64,000 nucleotides of DNA from Paratinospora sagittata (taxonomy: Eukaryota > Streptophyta > Magnoliopsida > Ranunculales > Menispermaceae), in assembly GCA_035771175.1 (NCBI GenBank), contig JAYMFD010000872.1, positions 1-64,000 of the forward strand, in the 5' to 3' direction. The notes beneath the pieces were generated by a model, which saw nothing but the letters and a program-made list of their open reading frames with translations, was not told the DNA's origin and did not search any database. The first letter of the stretch is position 1, and the number at the start of each line of letters is the position of its first letter. Below are positions 60,754 to 64,000 of this stretch, piece after piece. A program made the translations under genes and the position numbers.

Positions 60754-63067
60754 ATCGCGACCAATCCACCGGATTGCTTTCTCTACCAACTCCTTGAGCG
60801 AGTCCCAATATCCTTCAAGCAACCCCCAGAATAGATGGAACTCCGTTTCAATATCCCGTTGAATTTTTGACCATTAAATCTCAAATTTTGGTTTAAATGA
60901 ACTAAATTTACTTAGAAAATGTGTTTGAAGCAATCGCGACCAATCCACCGGATTGCTTTCTCCGCCTACTCTTTGAGCAATTCTCAATATCCTTCTAGGA
61001 ACCCTCGGAATAGATGGAACACAGTTCCAATATCCCGATGAATTTTTGACCCCTAAATCTCAAATTTTGGTTTCAATGAACTAAATTAACTTAGAAAATT
61101 TGTTTGACGCAATCGCGACAAATCCACCGCATTGCTTTCTCCACCTACTCTTTTAGCGAGTCCCAATATCCTTCTAGCAACCCCCCAGAATAGATGGAAC
61201 TCCGTTCCAATATCCCGATGAATTTTTGACCCTTAAATCTCAAATTTTTTGTTTAAATGAACTTAATTTACTTAGAAAATGTGTTTGAGGCAATCGCTAC
61301 CAATCCACTAGATTGCTTTCTCCACCAACTCTTTGAGCGAGTCCCAATATCCTTCTATGAACCCCCGGAATAGATGGAACTCCGTTCCAATATCCCGGTG
61401 AATTTTTGACCCCCAAATCTAAAATTTTGGTTTAAATGAACTAAATATACTTAGAAAAAGTGTTTGAGGCAATCGCGACCAATCCACCGGATTGCTTTGT
61501 CTACCAACTCCTTGAGCGAGTCCCAATATCCTTCAAGCAACCCCCAGAATAGATGGAACTCCGTTTCAATATCCCGTTGAATTTTTGACCATTAAATCTC
61601 AAATTTTGGTTTAAATGAACTAAATTTACTTAGAAAATGTGTTTGTAGCAATCGCGACCAATCCACCGGATTGCTTTCTCCGCCTACTCTTTGAGTTATT
61701 CCCAATATCCTTCTAGGAACCCTCGGAATAGATGGAACTATGTTCCAATATCCCGATGAATTTTTGACCCCTAAATCTCAAATTTTGGTTTCAATGAACT
61801 AAATTAACTTAGAAAATTTGTTTGAGGCAATCGCGACAAATCCACCGCATTGCTTTCTCCACCTACTCTTTTAGCGAGTCCCAATATCCTTCTAGCAACC
61901 CCCCAGAATAGATGGAACTCCGTTCCAATATCCCGATGAATTTTTGACCCCTAAATCTCAAATTTTTTGTTTAAATGAACTAAATTTACTTAGAAAATGT
62001 GTTTGAGGCAATCGCTAACAATCCACTAGATTGCTTTCTCCACCAACTCTTTGAGCGAGTCCCAATATCCTTCTATGAACCCCCGGAATAGATGGAACTT
62101 CGTTCCAATATCCCGGTGAATTTTTGACAACTAAATCTCAAATTTTGGTTTAAATGAATTAAACTTATTTAGAATATTTGTTTGAGGCAATCGCGACCAA
62201 TCCACCAGATTGCTTTCTCCACCAACTCTTTGATCGAGTCCCAATATCCTTCTATGAACCCCCGAAATAGATGAAACTCCGTTCCAATATCCCGGTGAAT
62301 TTTTTACCCCCAAATCTAAATTTTGGTTTAAATGAACTAAATATAAGGCAATCGCGACCAATCCACCAGTTTGCTTTGTCCACCAACTCCTTGAGCGAGT
62401 CCCAATATCCTTCAGACAACCCCCCAGAATGGATGGAACTCCGTTTCAATATCCCGATGAATTTTTGACCATTAAATCTCAAATTTTGGTTTAAATGAAC
62501 TAAATTTACTTAGAAAATGTGTTTGAAGCAATCACGACCAATCCACCGGATTGCATTCTCCGCCTACTCTTTGAGCGAGTCCCAATATCCTTCAAACAAC
62601 CCCCCAGAATAGATGGAACTCCGTTTCAATATCCCGATGAATTTTTGACCTCTAAATCTTAAATTTTTGTTTAAATGAACTAAATTTACTTAGAAAATGT
62701 GTTTGAGGCAATCGCGACAAATCCACTGTATTGCTTTCTCCACCAACTCTTTGAGCGAGTCCCAATATCCTTCTAGCACCCTCCAGAATAGATGGAACTC
62801 CGTTCCAATATCCCGATGAATTTTTGACCCCTGAATCTCAAATTTTGGTTTAAAGAATTAAATTTACTTAGAAAATTTGTTAGAGGCAATCGCGACCAAT
62901 CCACCAGATTGCTTTCTCCACCAACTCTTTGAGCGAGTGCCAATATCCTTCTAGGAAGCCCCGGAATAGATGGAACTTCGTTCCAATATCCCGGTGAATT
63001 TTTGACCGCCAAATCTCAAATTTTGGTTTAAATGAACTAAATTTACTTAGAAAATGTGTTTGAGGCA
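60754..63067. repeat. 13-monomer tandem duplication, copy 2 (2,314 bp)
   Basis: Second copy of the block. Similarity stops at 63,068, where the sequence instead resembles the region from about 57,898 (CGGATTGCATTCTCCACC, then TAAATATCAAATT and AAATAAACTAAATTTACATAG). Confidence 0.85.
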
Positions 63068-64000
63068 ATCGCGACCAATCCACCGGATTGCATTCTCCAC
63101 CTACTCTTTAAGCGAGTCCCAACATCCTTCTAGCAACCCCCAGAATAGATGGAACTCCGTTCGAATATCCCGATGAATTTTTGAACCCTAAATATCAAAT
63201 TCTGGTTTAAATAAACTAAATTTACATAGAAAATGTGTTTGAGGCAATCGCAACCAATCCACCAGATTGTTATCTCCACCAACTCTTTCAGCGAGTCCTA
63301 ATATCCTTCTAGGAACCCCCGGAATAGATGGAACTCCGTTCCAATATTCCGGTGAATTTTTGACCCCCAAATCTAAAATTTTGGTTTAAATGAACTAAAT
63401 ATACTTAGAAAAAGTGTTTGAGGCAATCGCGACCAATCAACCGGATTGCTTTCTCTACCAACTCCTTAAGCGAGTCCCAATATCCTTCAAGCAACCCCCA
63501 GAATAGATGGAACTCCGTTTCAATATCCCGTTGAATTTTTTACCATTAAATCTCGAATTTTGGTTTGAATGAACTAAATTTACTTAGAAATGTGTTTGAA
63601 GCAATCGCGACCAATCCACCGGATTGCTTTCTCCGCCTACTCTTTGAGCTATTCCCAATATCCTTCTAGAAACCCTCGGAATAGATGGAACTCTGTTCCA
63701 ATACCCCGATGAATTTTTGACCCCTAAATCTCAAATTTTGGTTTCAATGAACTAAATTAACTTAGAAAATATGTTTGAGGCAATCGCGACAAATCCACCG
63801 CATTGCTTTCTCCACCTATTCTTTTAGCGAGTCCCAATATCCTTCTAGCAACCCCCCAGAATAGATGGAACTCCGTTCCAATATCCCGATGAATTTTTGA
63901 CCCTTAAATCTCCAATTTTTTGTTTAAATGAACTAAATTTGCTTAGAAAATGTGTTTGAGGCAATCGCTACCAATCCACTAGATTGCTTTCTCTACCAAC

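Larger units (their letters stand above)
48001..64000. repeat. Satellite array, third domain
   Basis: About 90 monomers with a different set of variants. GTTTGAAGCAATCGCGACC with CTCCGCCTACTCTTTGAGC appears from about 48,740. GCGACAAATCCACCGCATTG with CTCTTTTAGCGAG appears from about 48,200. GCAATCGCTACCAATCCACTAG is common from about 51,080. The heterogeneous-domain markers fade out. The switch is gradual over about 48.0-48.8 kb, so the edge is approximate. No gene is present. The array continues past the window end. Confidence 0.9.

Noticed and set aside
1..64000. CENP-B box (TTCG-N4-A-N2-CGGG) in the satellite.
   Set aside because: The CCCGG and GTTCC parts resemble pieces of it, but in the alignments I checked on both strands the required spacing and TTCG are not met.

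Overview
The window reads as plant centromeric (or pericentromeric) DNA, most likely from a eudicot. The species cannot be named from the sequence. About 56 kb of the 64 kb is one tandem satellite with monomers of about 177-180 bp. It is interrupted by a 6,923-bp Ty3/gypsy LTR retrotransposon with CRM (centromeric chromovirus) features and by a 514-bp element with inverted termini. I see no host protein gene, rRNA or tRNA gene. The many short open frames on the minus strand come from the satellite itself and rotate frame from monomer to monomer.

Layout. (1) 1-23,950: very homogeneous satellite in higher-order repeats (HORs). Units of 8 monomers (1,424 bp) and 12 monomers (2,137 bp) alternate, then run in tandem, with one 10-mer and a 5-monomer remnant at the edge. 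Each complete unit carries one strongly divergent 174-bp marker monomer. The 514-bp element (TG...CA ends, CAGGC target duplication) sits at 1,487-2,000 in one 12-mer, and sister units keep the empty site. (2) 23,951-26,992: a second, more heterogeneous satellite domain with a recurring 4-monomer unit (A-B-C-D, about 718 bp). (3) 26,993-33,915: the retrotransposon, transcribed on the minus strand, with two 900-bp LTRs differing at about 10 positions, CCAAC target duplications, an initiator-Met-tRNA primer site, a polypurine tract and gag-pol. One in-frame stop and one frameshift break gag-pol. Its last coding part crosses the polypurine tract and ends inside the 3' LTR. (4) 33,916-48,000: the heterogeneous domain continues; the A-B-C-D unit cut by the element resumes exactly. 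(5) 48,000-64,000: a third satellite domain with its own variants, including a 13-monomer tandem duplication (58,438-63,067) and a stretch around 53.6-59 kb unusually rich in one-base indels.

Integration: recent HOR amplification, a young CRM-like insertion in the middle of a monomer, and the absence of genes are what is expected of a functional or recently functional plant centromere. No new protein system is visible. The notable signals are the nested HOR architecture, the shifted dyad in the marker monomer, the LTR-overlapping coding end, U3 tandem repeats and the recurrent indel site. Identities, counts and block edges were read by eye.
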